Shown here: positions 1-12,866 of the stretch, piece by piece
How the letters are laid out: the number at the start of each line of letters is the position of its first letter
Numbering within the stretch: position 1 is the stretch's first letter
DNA from: Pipra filicauda
Taxonomy: Eukaryota; Chordata; Aves; Passeriformes; Pipridae
Length of the DNA: 64,000 bases
Direction of reading: 5' to 3'
Assembly: GCF_003945595.2 (NCBI RefSeq)
Contig: NW_024104304.1
Coordinates: 1,528,623 to 1,592,622 of the forward strand
The notes under the pieces: model-generated
What the model saw: the letters and a program-made list of their open reading frames with translations, nothing else
Database searches by the model: none
Told to the model about the DNA's origin: nothing
Translations under genes and position numbers: made by a program

Positions 1-600
1 GCAATGTGCCCTTGGGGCAATGGCATCTTGGATTGCATTAGGAAGAGCACTGCCAGAAGGTCAAGGAAGGTGATTATTCTTGTCTACTTAGCACTGGCGA
101 GGCAACATCTGTGTCCAGTGCTGGGTTTCTAAGTATAAAAAAGATATGGACCTACTGGAGCTAGTCTGTCATAGGACCACTGAGATGATTAAGGGACTGA
201 GGCATCTTTCCTATGACACTATGAGATTTGGGACTGTTCAGCCTGGAGAGCAGAAGACTAAAGGGGATCTCATCAATGTGCATAAATATCTGAAGGAGGA
301 AATGAAGAAGAGGGAGCCAGACTCTACTCAGTAGTGTCCACTGATAGGACAAGAGGAAACAGCTGCAAAATAAAACATAAGAAATTCAACCTGATCATGC
401 AAAATAGCCTTTTTTTTTCCTTTTTTTTTTTTTTCCTGTGAGGATGACTGAACAATAGCACAGGTTGCTCAGAGAGGTTGTGGAATCTCCATCTTTGGAG
501 ATATTCAAGAGCTGTCTGGACACAGTCCGGGAGACCTGGAGGGGGTTGGACCGGATGACCTCTGGAGGTCCCTTCCAACTTCAACCACTCTGTTATTCTG
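1..600 (+). mobile_element. CR1 LINE, 3' end, cut by the window edge
   Basis: The stretch from about 460 to 600 carries the well-known CR1 3' sequence in sense orientation: GTTGCTCAGAGAGGTTGTGG, then a phrase meaning 'ggagatattcaagagctgtctgg', then GATGACCTCTGGAGGTCCC, ending in a CTCTGTTATTCTG tail that is a worn form of the ATTCTATGATTCT repeat. The upstream part (about 130-350) matches CR1 ORF2/3'UTR style sequence, for example GGGACTGTTCAGCCTGGAGA. A T-rich run at 409-437 interrupts it. No intact reading frame remains; short open frames over it on both strands are chance. Confidence 0.88.
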
Positions 601-3270
601 TCAAAGGAAACCCTATGTTATAAATTATTTGATGGCTTAATAAAAAGTTTCAGGTTCATACTTGTATAACCCATACAAAACTCTACAATTGAATAACTCA
701 TTTCTTATGCTGAATCAAATACTCTCAGAATGTGGGCTGAAGTATCGAAAAAGAGTCTGTTCAGCTGTCTTTGCACTCTCCTGCAAATGTAAATTAATTT
801 GTATTCACAGCATCACACCTACAACCTTTAAGATGTAATTTAATCTTCATAGTAGTTCTCTTTCTTTTAGGTCTGAGATTTTCTTGCCGTGCAAGTTTCA
901 GATCGACACAGTAGAAAATAGTCATGCTACGGTTTATCACCATGTTGTACTTTATTAAGACAGCCTGCATTTACAGACATGTTATGAAAGCTCATTGTCA
1001 TGCAGCCATAAAAGACTGAAAACACCAAAAACTCTATTTCTAAAGAGTTGTAAATCTGCTTGTTCCATGTGCAATTGTGTGTGTCTGTATTTGTACTCAT
1101 CTTATATTCACAATCACAGATTTTGCAATGAACTAATCTTCATTGCTCTGAAAATGCATTTGCATTTTTCAACATGTTCTTCTCCTAAATGTTTTTATAC
1201 ACAGTCATAAGTTAAACTATCAAACTTTTTGACTGAGTGCAGGGTGTTTTGCTAAACTGTACCAATAAAAGGAAAAGTCTCTCTGAAGCTTTTTTTCCTT
1301 CAGTTCAAACAGCCATTTCAAATGTAGAAATGTTGATGAGTCATGGTAGTAGCATATAAATTTTTGAAAGGTGTATTTGGCACATGCCACTGGCAGCCAG
1401 AGAAATATTTGCACAGACGAGCAGGTCTGTCTGCAGTTAAAGGCAAGATTTTAAATGTGAACTTAGTTTCATCTCTTACTTTTTACAGCTTTTAATTATA
1501 CTGAGGGAGTTTCATGAACAGTTCTGTTCCATGGCATACAAAATCTAAGAAACCCTAAGTTAACTCATATGCTTAATGAACACAATTTAAAAATCAAACA
1601 ATAAAAATATTCAGCACTGGATGATGCAATTTGTTTCCTGGGGACAAAATCCTTGGATTTCGCTTTTTCATTCCCCAAGTGATATGTATTCCAACTGTAT
1701 TTCTACTCTGTCAGTTGATATATAAATGTGTGCATTGATCCTCTGTACTGCCAAATAGTTTGTGGTTTTATTAATGTGAAATTGAGTTGTTCTATAGCAA
1801 TCAAGGGCTAGAATCCTGCTTTAGAGGAAAACTTCAGGGTGTAAAACTAGAAAAGAAGAAATACGTGCAATGTTTTCTGTATAAAATTCAACAAATAGCT
1901 TGTATCTAAGCATAAAGGCAATGCTCTGAGCCTTCAGGCTAATATATCTAGGACAAAAATAGTGCTAGAACATGATTTTCACAATAACCTGAGAGAGGTT
2001 AGATTCATTTTTCTCCTGTAATGACACTGGTTTTGTTTCTCATTGCTGAAATCTGACACAATAGCTTAATTATCTGCAAAAGCAGTATCTTTTTAGTTCA
2101 TCTTCTTTGGTTATTGTTTAGCTCCATGATTTGTTTGCTATTCAGCAGTGAGTGCTGATGGAGAAAATACAATATATTACTCCAGTGGAAACTATGGAAA
2201 CTAGTTGTCACCTGTTATATTGCAAGCTGCCTTCTAAAGCAGATGTTGGATAATGAATTTTTTGGATTAAGATAGCAGAGTATTGCAACACTCAGTTAAT
2301 GTTAATTCACCAGATGTATAAGTTATGGAAAGATGCTCATCCATTTAAGACAGTGATGTGATTAAATAGGTTTTTGAAGTAGAAGTAAGATATAAATCAT
2401 CATATATTATCAGTACTTCTCATTTTAATACAAGTACCAAGCCTGATATAAAATTACAGTTTATGAATTTCATATTCATCTGGCACAGATCAAGATTATG
2501 CAATAACAAATCAGTTCACTGGTTCCTAATTTGAAATTATTTATATGTCTCTAGGTTTGAGTACTGGCACAGTCCAGCTCCACAGAAATTAATGAAGTTC
2601 TCATGATATCATACAGTTTTTGTCCAGGTGTTCCCTTGCCTTCTATACACAGTATACAGCTGTGCTGAGGGTTTATCAAGGTTATAGGGTGAAAGGAAAT
2701 TGGACCTCAAACACACAGCCATCCAAAATGAAAACTTCATTGCAATGGTTTCCATCTGGATCACATACCCACATCTTTCTTTCTCTCATTATCACAGTAG
2801 AAGGAGGGTTTTTCAGTTGTGTGAACCATTCTGTAACAGACTGATTTTTTTTATTTGTTTCATGAAATAAAAGATTAAGTGCTATATGATGGATAACACG
2901 GTAATTATATTAGAACATATCGAATTTAATAATATGCATTTTTTATCAGAAAAATTCAGCTTATTCAGTGTCATTCAAGCCTGAATATAATAACACGATA
3001 ATGATGCTTTATGCTATTACCCTGCATCATTGGATGTCCACTTAAGCTTTCAGATAATAAAATGCTTAAGGAAGAGATTTTCTTCACTGTTTCAGTATTT
3101 TCTACCTATGATTAAGTACACATGATTACACTGTTGCACTGATTGATGCCAACTTGGCAGGAGGACATTTCCTAGCAATTATGTTTGGTTAAAGTACGCA
3201 ATATACATGTCTTCCCTCTAGGCTGAGATTGCACTGCTATTTAAAAGCTGGAAAACATCAAACACAATAA
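601..3270. other. KHDRBS2: Inferred intronic sequence, no recognised feature
   Basis: AT-rich unique-looking sequence. I see no exon with splice sites, no RNA gene and no recognisable repeat. The short open frames here have no family signature. Assignment to a KHDRBS2 intron rests only on the exon at 38508-38654. Confidence 0.5.
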
Positions 3271-3276
3271 AAACAC

Positions 3277-3326
3277 GTGTGTGTGTGTGTACATATACAT
3301 ACATATATATACATATATGTATGTGT
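3277..3326. repeat. Compound microsatellite (GT)n then (AC/AT)n
   Basis: An uninterrupted GT run of about seven units runs into alternating ACAT/ATAT and ATGT units. It is a purine-pyrimidine alternating tract and likely length-polymorphic. Confidence 0.95.
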
Positions 3327-3767
3327 AGATATAGAGAAAAAGACCCATGTATGAAAAGACTTCCAGAAGATTTGTGTGTTATTATAGAGATGCACTCCTT
3401 TAAAGAACTCGTGTTGCCCGCGTAGTACAAATTAAAAAAATAAAAAAATATGAATCAATTTTCTATTATCTGTTGTTTTTAAGAGAGAATTCTACTGATT
3501 TAGTGATTAGTCTCTTTTTTAAAAGACACACAACACATTTTGAATTAGCTTTCTCCTGATAACATTCTACTTGCTTTAGCAACTTAAAGGAGTTTTTGCA
3601 ATCATAGTATCCATACTGAGTCATCAGTTATTTGAAGATAAACATTAAAAGATCATCATTCCATATCAAATACAATTATTCTATGAGAATTGCCATAATT
3701 GGGGAGGAACCTAAAAATATGTTTTTGTGATGATCACTGTAACTGTAAAAGGTATTTCAATTATCTG

Positions 3768-3812
3768 TTGTGTGTGTTTATATATACATACATACATACA
3801 TATATATATATA
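3768..3812. repeat. Compound microsatellite (TG)n (TACA)n (TA)n
   Basis: A short TG run is followed by CATA/TACA units and a TATATATATA stretch. Similar in composition to the repeat 500 bp upstream. Confidence 0.95.
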
Positions 3813-3970
3813 ATGCTCACATTCTTCTTTGTGAGTTTTATTTTAGTCTTTATTTTCTCAATTAGGTTTTTTTGAGTATTTTCCAGCTACACTAAACTGC
3901 TGGCACTGCTCTGCTGCACAAGTGAATGGCTCCATGCATATTCTCATTAGTACTATGTGAAGATAGTGTT

Positions 3971-4042
3971 ACAGTTGGAGTTTATTCTTTGAATTAATTC
4001 CCTTACAGTTGGAGTTTATTCTTTGAATTAATTCCCTTACAG
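3971..4042. repeat. Perfect 34-bp tandem duplication
   Basis: A 34-bp unit beginning ACAGTTGGAGTTTATT at 3971 is repeated without mismatch at 4005, and the first four bases of the unit (ACAG) follow again at 4039. Two identical copies head to tail imply a recent slippage or local duplication. The surrounding sequence is ordinary AT-rich intron. Confidence 0.97.
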
Positions 4043-5397
4043 GTAATGTATACATTTATGTAAATCAAAACTAAAAAAGAAACACAGTTAGGACTCATTG
4101 ACTGACCCCTTCTATTACAAGTTTATTTTTAAATTGCTTCCAGTTTTACAGGTATTTAAAATCTCACTAAACATGTACACAAACAAAGTAAACAATTAGC
4201 TGGGTAACATGTGGATGGCACTATGCAATGCCTGTCTCTGCCTAAAAGTTTAAATTATATCTGTCTTCAGAATAGAATACACATAAAATATGAGAATACT
4301 GGAATTGTTTTAAGATATGTCCCTTGCTAGAGATGTTTACCTGAATTTGCAGGAATTTTCTTTAAGAAAGACAATAGTAGATAAAGACTCTTAGAGATCA
4401 TCTAAGACAGTATATAACAAAATTGGGCAAGAGAGCGTTGGGTAGCCTGGAGACATTAGGGTAAAGAATGTCCTTACTTCAGGACACACATGCAGTATAT
4501 GATCTATCAACTTATTTTTTATTTTGATTTTGGTATTTGCCTGGTTCTTTATGATATTTAAATACAGGCATATTTAAAATATCAATTTGCTTTGTATTTA
4601 GTGGTAAATCATCTGTGGTGGTTTTGGTGTTTTTTTTTTTTTTCTTCTTTCTTTTAGTACAGCAAAAATTGGTTGTTTATTCTATAACAGTATAGAAAAA
4701 GTGTCAGCTATAAAGCACAATAGCCATCTAACACAACTAGATTGCTCATTCATCCAGATCTTTTCAATCTATTAGCCTGATGGGAAAGGTACGTGAAAGC
4801 TTTCAAAGGCTAAATTACTAAAATTCAAATACAGTCTAAATTACTGAACACTTCCATCTGATGTCTGTTGGGCAATGGCCATAAAATGATCTTGGCAGAG
4901 CTATTTACGCTGATATTTTAGATGCACAATTTAACCTGGAGCAAACGAAAAGGCATTTATCACACCAGAGTCTGTGTAAGTGTGTAAGTAATCCTTTTTG
5001 TTCTTGGGCTTTGGTTCCCACTCAGTAAAGATCACAAAATTATCACGAAGGCCTCATAATCACAGTTTATGTTACTCAAACAGGTTTGTTATAATAAAGT
5101 AAAATTTTGTGTCTGCATTCATGGAAATGAATCAGCTGACAAAATGTGTCTGCTATAAAGATTTCATAATCATTTTAGGAAGACTACCACAATATGCAAC
5201 ATGTTACAGAACAAGAACATATTAGTATGATTATATATCTATGATAGTATCAGTTACAACACATTTATGTCCTGCAGTATTGTAATGCTCTTTCTTTGCT
5301 TACTTTAACCTGAAGAAGCACACACACAGTTAAAGCCAGCCTCAACCCACAGGTTTCTTGATTTTTACTCTGAGACTAATGAAATATTCATCATTGT
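4043..5397. other. KHDRBS2: Inferred intronic sequence, T-run only
   Basis: No gene or mobile element recognised. There is a T-rich run at about 4630-4656. The rest is AT-rich sequence without family signatures. Confidence 0.45.
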
Positions 5398-5599
5398 ATT
5401 AAACATGGTAGACAATGCAGAAAGAATCGTGTCTTGTCGATACCACCTAAGGAGTCTTTCTGCTGTGCCTTTTGCAACCGGACTTGTCTATCTCATATTG
5501 GCCTTTTTAGCCACCAGAGCACTTGTAACAAATGTGGGTAGAGCCCTTCCCAAATCTTTGTTCGCGAAGCCTAGCCGTGATGATGATGATTAAACATGG
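5398..5599 (+). mobile_element. AviRTE-like LINE, 5'-truncated 3' tail with 11-bp target-site duplication
   Basis: The body at 5409-5588 (180 bp) is the 3' end of the same element as the large minus-strand copy near 58970-59200. They share TTTTGCAACCGGACTTGTCT-type sequence, the stretch over TTCGCGAAGCCTAGCC, and a preceding GCAGAAAGA segment. In the biologically relevant frame it reads CNRTCLSHIGLFSHQSTC, a C2HC zinc-finger-like motif at the protein's C terminus, and then a stop. A very short 3'UTR follows, ending in a (TGA)n microsatellite. The 11-bp sequence ATTAAACATGG lies immediately before (5398-5408) and after (5589-5599), a target-site duplication from target-primed reverse transcription. 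The 62-aa frame starting at 5405 runs in the wrong frame and is not a gene. Confidence 0.9.
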
Positions 5600-8500
5600 C
5601 AGGAAAAGTAGTTGCTTCTTATGTATTCTATAAGGAGACACACTATGTGCAAATATTTGCCAGGAAATTTCTGCTCAGTGATACAGTAAAGGTTGAAGAT
5701 TGGTTTTCATTACAAATTACATTTATTTTTCTACCTAACAGAGAAATATGAGAAGAGTAAACCAGGGAAAAGACATCTGGTTTCAGTGAATTGTCCTAAC
5801 AAAAATCAATCTGAATGCCTTTAACACAAGTTTGAAGAATAACCTATCATAAGTTATTAAACATTCTTTTAGTAACTATGTCTGGCTGTGACAGTTCCAG
5901 TAATCATTGTCTGGCGTATCAAAGAAATCCTGAAGTCGTAACTTCTTATTAGAAGAGCAAATGTAACATTTCTAGGCTTTTCCCCCTGTGAAGACAGAGC
6001 TCACAGTGCAATCTGATTGCTGTAAAGGCATGCAAGGAGAAGGGTGTGTCATTTGAGAATTTCATTCCCACCCCCATCAAAAGGCTTGTGAGAAATCCAG
6101 TTACGGAAATCCAGAGGAAAAAGAGTACCACGTCTTCCTTTAATTCAGTCATCTTCTGTTCTGTTTGTGGGAAACCCTGAAACTGCTGCCTTTCTAGGAC
6201 TTAAATTTCTTCCTTGAGTCATTTCCCACTTCTTTCTCCTGGACAGATAAAAATCTGGTCACTATACTCAGGTCAGGAAAAATCTGCACTTATATGAACA
6301 GAGAAAAGAAATTTAGCTTGGAGCTATTGAAGATTATTCAATGGGGAAAGGAAAGGGAAAAAATGGTATGGATTATCTGGAAGGATAGAAAAGATTTGTC
6401 GAAACCAGAAAGAGAGGATTTCAGTGTAATCTGCTCCTTGTATTAACAACATGTGCAATCACCTGCACTGGCAATTTGTTTGCTCTGATTTTTCACATTA
6501 TCCAAGGGCTCTGTGTGTGAAACTACGGGTATGCATTTACAATGGTTAGTGAGTAGCCTTGGTGACACTATCCTCCAGTCTCCTGCTTCCCATTTATTAT
6601 GTGGTACAGGTCTTTGACAACTAGCACAAAGCCTGTGTAAGCACTGCATGTGATCAGGTCTTCTCCTATTATATGGATGTAGTATTAGAGAATACATGCT
6701 GTAGTTTCCAACTTTCATGGAGGACTAGAGTTCTAAAACACAAACTGCATTTTAAACTCATGTACACATAAAAGTTTTAAAAAAAATCAAAACCATAAAA
6801 TGAAAACAAGTAAATTTTTGTTCATTTTTGGTTTAAAATGTTTTTGCTAGTTAATTAACTTGAATCATAAACAAAATAGTAAGTAAAAATATTCTTCAAT
6901 GAGTTTCTTCATTCATTGTGTGCAGAAATAGTTCCTGCTTGTATATTTAATATCTGCTTACTTGAATTATGCTATTTAATACGTTTGTTTAAGAGATTTT
7001 TGAATTAAGTTGCTGATAAATTTAATATAGTGGAAAAACACTTTTGGTTAGACATGTCACTGTTTTGAAAAGCACTATGAACATTAGAAAGAATCACTGA
7101 ATCAGATTGCATCAGATGAAGAACAAAATTATTATCATTAAACCTGTTACTAAATCTGGAGGCTGTCAGTTATAACTGCTATCATCTGGCTCTCAGTTTT
7201 TATTAACATTAGTAAAAGAGACAAAAGCACTGATGCTGGGGTGTTGTAGCTGCTGTGGTCAATGAGAAAGCACCACTGGCCTCCAAGAAGCGCAGGCTCC
7301 CAAACATCAGTTTGCTTCCCAGGACTTCTCAAGTGCTCTCCTCACCCTTTTCCATGATAAAAAAAGGTAACTGCAAGTTTAGTTTCTAGTGTAAAAATGT
7401 GCTGTTATGGCCGCTGATCTCTGACATAAAGGATTTTTCTGCTTCCCAACACGCCCACTGACACTTCTGTCCTTCAGCATTTCTGATATCTTAAGGAACA
7501 ACCTATTCTTTAAACGCTCATCTCAGCACAAACTTGTGGAGATTTGTTGTTCTTTCCCTGTTCTGTAGAGCACATCAGTTCTGACGACTGGAACTGGCAT
7601 GACCCAGGTATGGAGCAGCAAAGAAATAACTTGCTGATGTTGCTTGTAAAGTTGTGTGAGTCCTGATCCTCTGACTGTTTAGAGTACAGCCCCCCATTTC
7701 ACTCCCAGAAGCTGTCAGAAAACTGCATTACCTTGCAGTTCTCATTCAGAAAACTACCACCAAAGACATTAGAGGGACTGATATTGGTAATAAGTATGTA
7801 TTTGCACTAAGAGATGGAGGTGGGATGTTCCTAGAAGCCAGACTACAAGGATGACAAAAGATTGGGATGGCAGACAAAATGCTGGAGCTTGTGTGCATCA
7901 TTCTGAGCCATCATGTGGTAGACTTAAAGCTGAAAGTGAACATGAATTGATAAACAAAAAGCTCTGAAGCAAAATGGAGGAGGTAGCTGGCATCCAGTTT
8001 CAACAGCTCCCCTCCTGCAACCTCTGCAATCACACTGACGTGGTGGTGTCTGTGGTCGTGAACAGCACGGGGTCTGTGAGCCCTTTGCAGCATAAAAGTG
8101 ACAAAGAACTCTTTCTGAACTGCCACACATCTGTCTTTCCTACATCCAGATGGAAAGGGTGTGTGGCCTGCCTCTCGGTTAAATTAACATGCTATTTATA
8201 GCATCATACAGTGGAATTGCATTACATCCAATAGAGTTATTTAGGCTTTACAATAAGGGTAAATAAGAGTGAAAGCTGGCTATTTGTCTGAAGGTCAAAG
8301 AAAGGGCAGGCACTTAAGGTCTATGCTAATCAAACCCCCAAAATATTTAAAATACTAGAAGAAGAGTATACATACATATTTACACTGAATATGGCTTATG
8401 ATCTTACAAACAAAAGAAAAAGTAAAGAGAGGAGAAACAGATGGTGCACCAACCATCATAAACAAGACATAAGGAACAAAGTCACCATAAAATCAACACC

Positions 8501-11500
8501 TGTCAAAAAACTGCCGACTATAGCAAAGGTACACTCAGGCAGACACAGGGATCTTGTGGTGCCACAGGACACATTACTGAGACACAGGTTTTGTCAGGAT
8601 GTCACTGTGTTACAGTGACAGCAGTGGCACCTGCTAGACTATCTGCATCCTCCCCAGCAGCTGCTCTCTGCCACTGCCATTGTTTGACCTGTCTATCTGC
8701 AACAAGTCTGGCCATGGGTTTTGCAAGGCCATGGGTAAAATCTGCTGTGTGGGAATAATTTCCCCTTCTTCTTCCAGAGACCCACTCACCCTGTGATTAC
8801 TCCTTGTTTTTCCTTTCTCAATCACATCTTTTTCCTCTGGTCTATTTATACCTTCTCATAATTTAAAACATCATTCAGCTTTCACTGTTGTTATTCCAAT
8901 TCCACCTGTTATTCCAATCTTGCTGATTTATTTCCAAGAAGACATGATTTTTCCCAGTTGAAAATTAGGAGGAGTTTGCTAAGGAAAAGAATTAAACATC
9001 TTTTCTAGTTCACGGCATCAGCAATGGACATGGAAGAGCATCACTATCTGAGATCGAAGTCCCATGTACACCACTTACAGTTTAAGATGGTGGCACTCTA
9101 CCACAGGACTTTGAGCTAGAAATAGGGTATCCAGCTATTTTAGCATGGATCAGTCATCATGCTAGTAGAAAAGGACAAATGAAAGGGAATGTAAAAGAAT
9201 AAGGGTTCCTGAGGATAGTTTTAAATTAACAATCTCTCTAAAGGCTCCTTTTACTAAAGCTTCTTTTATTCTTCTATACAAGATTCATCTGTTTTCATCT
9301 CCTGGGAAAACAGTGGACACTGTAAGGTTAATATGTTCAGTTTCTGCCCAGTACATCCTTTTCCTCTTTACTAAAGAATAGCTTTCTTTCCTCAACATGA
9401 TGGATAAATGACCTGCCAATAGTCAGCTTGTTACTAGGCCTATACCCCTGGGCTACAGACATTTCAAAAAGTCTATTATGTTTAGTATAGTCATCTGTTG
9501 CTTTTCACAACTATCATTCTTTTTTCTCTGCCTTAAGTGGGTCACTTGCATCATCATCATCATCACTTGCTGTTTGATTTAGTCTGTCCATGCACACTGT
9601 TTCTCAGCAATGAATCTTTGCTGCACTTCATCAACAGAAGGTTATGATAATCTCCATATCTGTACATATATTGCAGCACACTGATAAATGAGGCAACATT
9701 TCAAGAAGTATTGGTTATTTTAGCATCTCAGACACAATAAATTATAGTCAACAGTGGTCACTGTCCTCCTTGAAAACTATTTATGTAAGACTGACAAAAG
9801 AACTATAAGTCACTACAAAGAAAGGAATTAAGTGTAAATTTTAGTTTCTTGCTCTGTTTCCTCTTTTGGTGACACTTTCTGAGTTGTTACACTTTCTGAT
9901 TCTTTTCTCACAATTTGAGAAAGCTGTGGCATAGATATATTAAACCCCATTATAGTAGCAAATTCATTCCTTAACACAGATCTTTCTCATATATTTATTA
10001 GTTCCAGCTTCTTCATTATCAGTTGAGGTCAATAGATTGAACAAGTGGATCATATGACCCACTTAGAAAGCTTTTTATATTTCAAGCTCTTATACCTAAT
10101 TTATCCTCAAACTCCCAATGAAATAGGCACAGCAATTAAGTGTGATTATGCTAATCTTCCTAATTAGGTAGCAAGTGGCATCAGTGTTAAATATATTCCG
10201 TAAGTTTAAACAGTGAATCAAAATCACAAATTCCTACCCTTCCACAATGTTTGACTACAAGTTCATGGGCATCTGGGTATGTACCTACAACTTCTACAAC
10301 ATGGGGAGCTGGTTTGGCTTTTCTTTATGAAAAACATATTTAGATATCAGGACTAAAAGAGTTAAACCAACAACACTATTAGCATCCCTTTAACATGTCA
10401 AAATTTGCTAGTCATGTGATACAGAACCCCTATGGGACTGTCCCACTCTTTTCCACATCCAAACCATCCACCCTGTCCATTTTAAATGCACTAAAAAGTT
10501 TACCCCTGCAGAAGCAAAATCCAAAAGACAGAGAAGTTTAAATATATGCACAAATCACTATGCAAAATGCATTCTTTAATTCCAATTATTACAGTAGTCT
10601 TTTTTTCTTTTTTTTTTTTTTTAACATACTTATAAAAGTAAATAATAAAAGGCTTGAAACAGAAAGAGGAATTCCCTCACAGAAGCACAGCTTAAGTATC
10701 AGACTTTCTGCATTGAACATTGGGTCAAAGATATCATTAGCATAATTGCAGAACAGCCAGTGAAGCTTTCACAAATGTGAGCAACAGTGTAAAGGGCAGG
10801 TACATTATTTATAAACTAATTTCCCCTAGCCCTGAAAAAAAAATAATCATAAAGGGTTCATTTTTCCTCTTCTTTATTCAATCATATCAGTTAAAATATC
10901 ATTTTACAGAGCACATAAAGTTCTATTTGGATCCAATGGAAATAGCAATCATTGCCTGCTCTCTTGGACTTTTACTCCCTGGTTTCTATTATCCCATTAG
11001 TAGGTCTTAAAGCTAACCTGTGTTTCCAGATTTGAGCTTTACAGGGAAACTCTTGTAGTTCTCACATTGCTGAATTCTGTGAGCTTGTGGCCTAATTCAC
11101 ACATCAGTCACATGTATCACAAAGATGAACATAGAAAATTTTCTTTCTTTCTGAAGTCTAGGGAAAAGAGCATATCTAACATCTCAGTAAAGTGCAGACA
11201 TAAAAAAAAAACATTTTTGATAAAAGAAATGGCCATCCTATTTTCTACAGTTCTATATTTTATTTTTAAATGAAGTTATGAGTTAGCCATTTGTTAAAGA
11301 AATGAACAATCAGGAAAAAAGTTTTGAGACATTGGGATCCATATTTGTTACTTCAGATATTTCAAACAATTCAAAAGAGAGATGAATTACAAAGATGAGT
11401 TGAAGAGATAAATTCAAAATAGCTTTCTCATTTTTGCTGGCATATCCTAGACAAATGATTCATGTTACTGTATTATACAATAAATGATGAAAAAAAAAAT

Positions 11501-12393
11501 CAATTTTGACAGCATTATTAGTCTCACTTCTATGAAGACATCAACTTCCTCTATGAAGCCACACCAGTTAGAGAACAAAGAAGCTGAGCATACATGCTAC
11601 TGAACACCAAAACCCTAGGTAAGCATATTCAAAATCAGTCTCTTCATTCCATATGTGGTCAGTCTAGAAATGAGAAATTTAAATTGCACATCTAGATAAC
11701 ACAAACAGATCTGCTTTCTTTGAGGGTAGGAGAGGAGGAGAAGAAGAATTGCATTTCTAATGGGTATCTCCTGGTAGTGGGATGTATTCTCCCTCAACCC
11801 TGGGTTTCCCCTCCTCATCCAGCAGACGGGGTTCAGTCACCTGAGGGAGGTGGTGAGACTACTACCACACAGCTCTTGCCACTGGGTGCCTGCGTCCCAG
11901 CATGCAAAGGAGAATGCTTACCTTTGCTGCTTACTAGCTATCTTTAATACACTGTGGAAGAGAAGACAGCAGTTTGGTGTTAGGGCACTCAGAGGAATCA
12001 TCTCCACTGGTTTTGATGCTAATATGTTTGTCAATGGTCTTTGTTTTTAAGGTCTAAATCATAGATATCTCAATTTCTCTGTTGAGATTCTATTAATTAT
12101 TTTTATCTTCAGTCTCTGAGATTGAAATGTTATCTATACTATTTTTTTCATGTGGAAAACCTTTGTTCACAGGTGAGATAGTGTAAGCAAGAAGCTCCTG
12201 GCCTTTGTTTGGTATTCAATCCTTTTTTATACCTACCTAATCTCTTTCAGAGGTATCTAATATTAGAGGTAATTTTTATCCTTACTTCAGGAGTACTTCT
12301 GAAGACAACATGGCTTTAGCTTCGGAATGTAGTAATTAAACAGACATGGATGCAATTTCAGAAACATATCCTAAAGCCAGTATGCTTTCAGAC
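5600..12393. other. KHDRBS2: Inferred intronic sequence, simple repeats only
   Basis: No exon, RNA gene or mobile element recognised over nearly 7 kb. Visible are a (TCA)n run at 9550-9565 and a T-rich run at about 10600-10622. The region around 11740-11900 is richer in GC and pyrimidine but I could not tie it to a known family. Confidence 0.4.
9550..9565. repeat. (TCA)n microsatellite
   Basis: About five uninterrupted ATC/TCA units. Short, with no element attached that I can recognise. Confidence 0.9.
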
Positions 12394-12866
12394 TGCCCTG
12401 TAGGGCAGATATCCACCTGCAGCCCCTGGAGGGAGCCCATGCTGGAGCGGGGGAAGTGTGTGAGGAGTCCTCCCACTAAGAAGGAAGGAGCAGCGGAGAC
12501 AACACGTGAAGCACAGATCACGACCCCCATTCCTTGTCCCCCCCCCACCACTGGGGGAAGGAGGAAGAGAATTCCGGGGTGAAGTTGAGCCCAGGAAGAA
12601 GGATGTGTGTGTGTGTGTGTGTGAGTTTAAGATTTCATTTTTATTTCTCACTATCCAATTCTGATTTCACTGGTAATAAATTAAACTAATTTCCCCAAGT
12701 TGAGCCTGTTTTGCCTGTGATGGTAACTGGTGAGTGACCTCTCCCTGTCCTTATCCTGACCCATGAGCCTTCTGCTGTATTTTCTTTCCCCTGACCAGCT
12801 GAGGAGGAGAGTAATAGAGTAGTTTTTTGTGGGCACCTGGTGTCCAGCCAGGGTCAACCCTGTCAA
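12394..12866 (+). mobile_element. Truncated, internally deleted ERVL-type LTR
   Basis: This is the same LTR family as the complete copy at 21576-22662. It starts inside the U3 repeat region (GATATCCACCTGCAGCCCC). It jumps straight to the segment before the U3/R boundary (CTGGAGCGGGGGAAGTGTG, GAGGAGTCCTCC). It then continues through a CCCCCATTCC region, a GT microsatellite, the AATAAA signal at 12675-12680, and the conserved downstream part (GTTTTGCCTGTGATGGTAAC, GTCCAGCCAGGGTCAACC). About 600 bp present in the complete copy are missing, both from the 5' end and internally. Short open frames over it on both strands are by-products of its GC-rich repeats. Confidence 0.82.
12605..12622. repeat. 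(GT)n microsatellite inside the LTR fragment
   Basis: Uninterrupted TG dinucleotides of about nine units, lying where the related LTR at 21576-22662 has a G-rich GGGTGGGGGG stretch. Confidence 0.93.

Noticed and set aside
324..584. 86-codon minus-strand frame with lysine run
   Set aside because: Antisense to the CR1 3' end; the lysines come from the T-rich run.
5405..5593. 62-codon plus-strand frame ending in four aspartates
   Set aside because: Wrong frame over the AviRTE tail; the aspartates are just the (TGA/GAT)n microsatellite.
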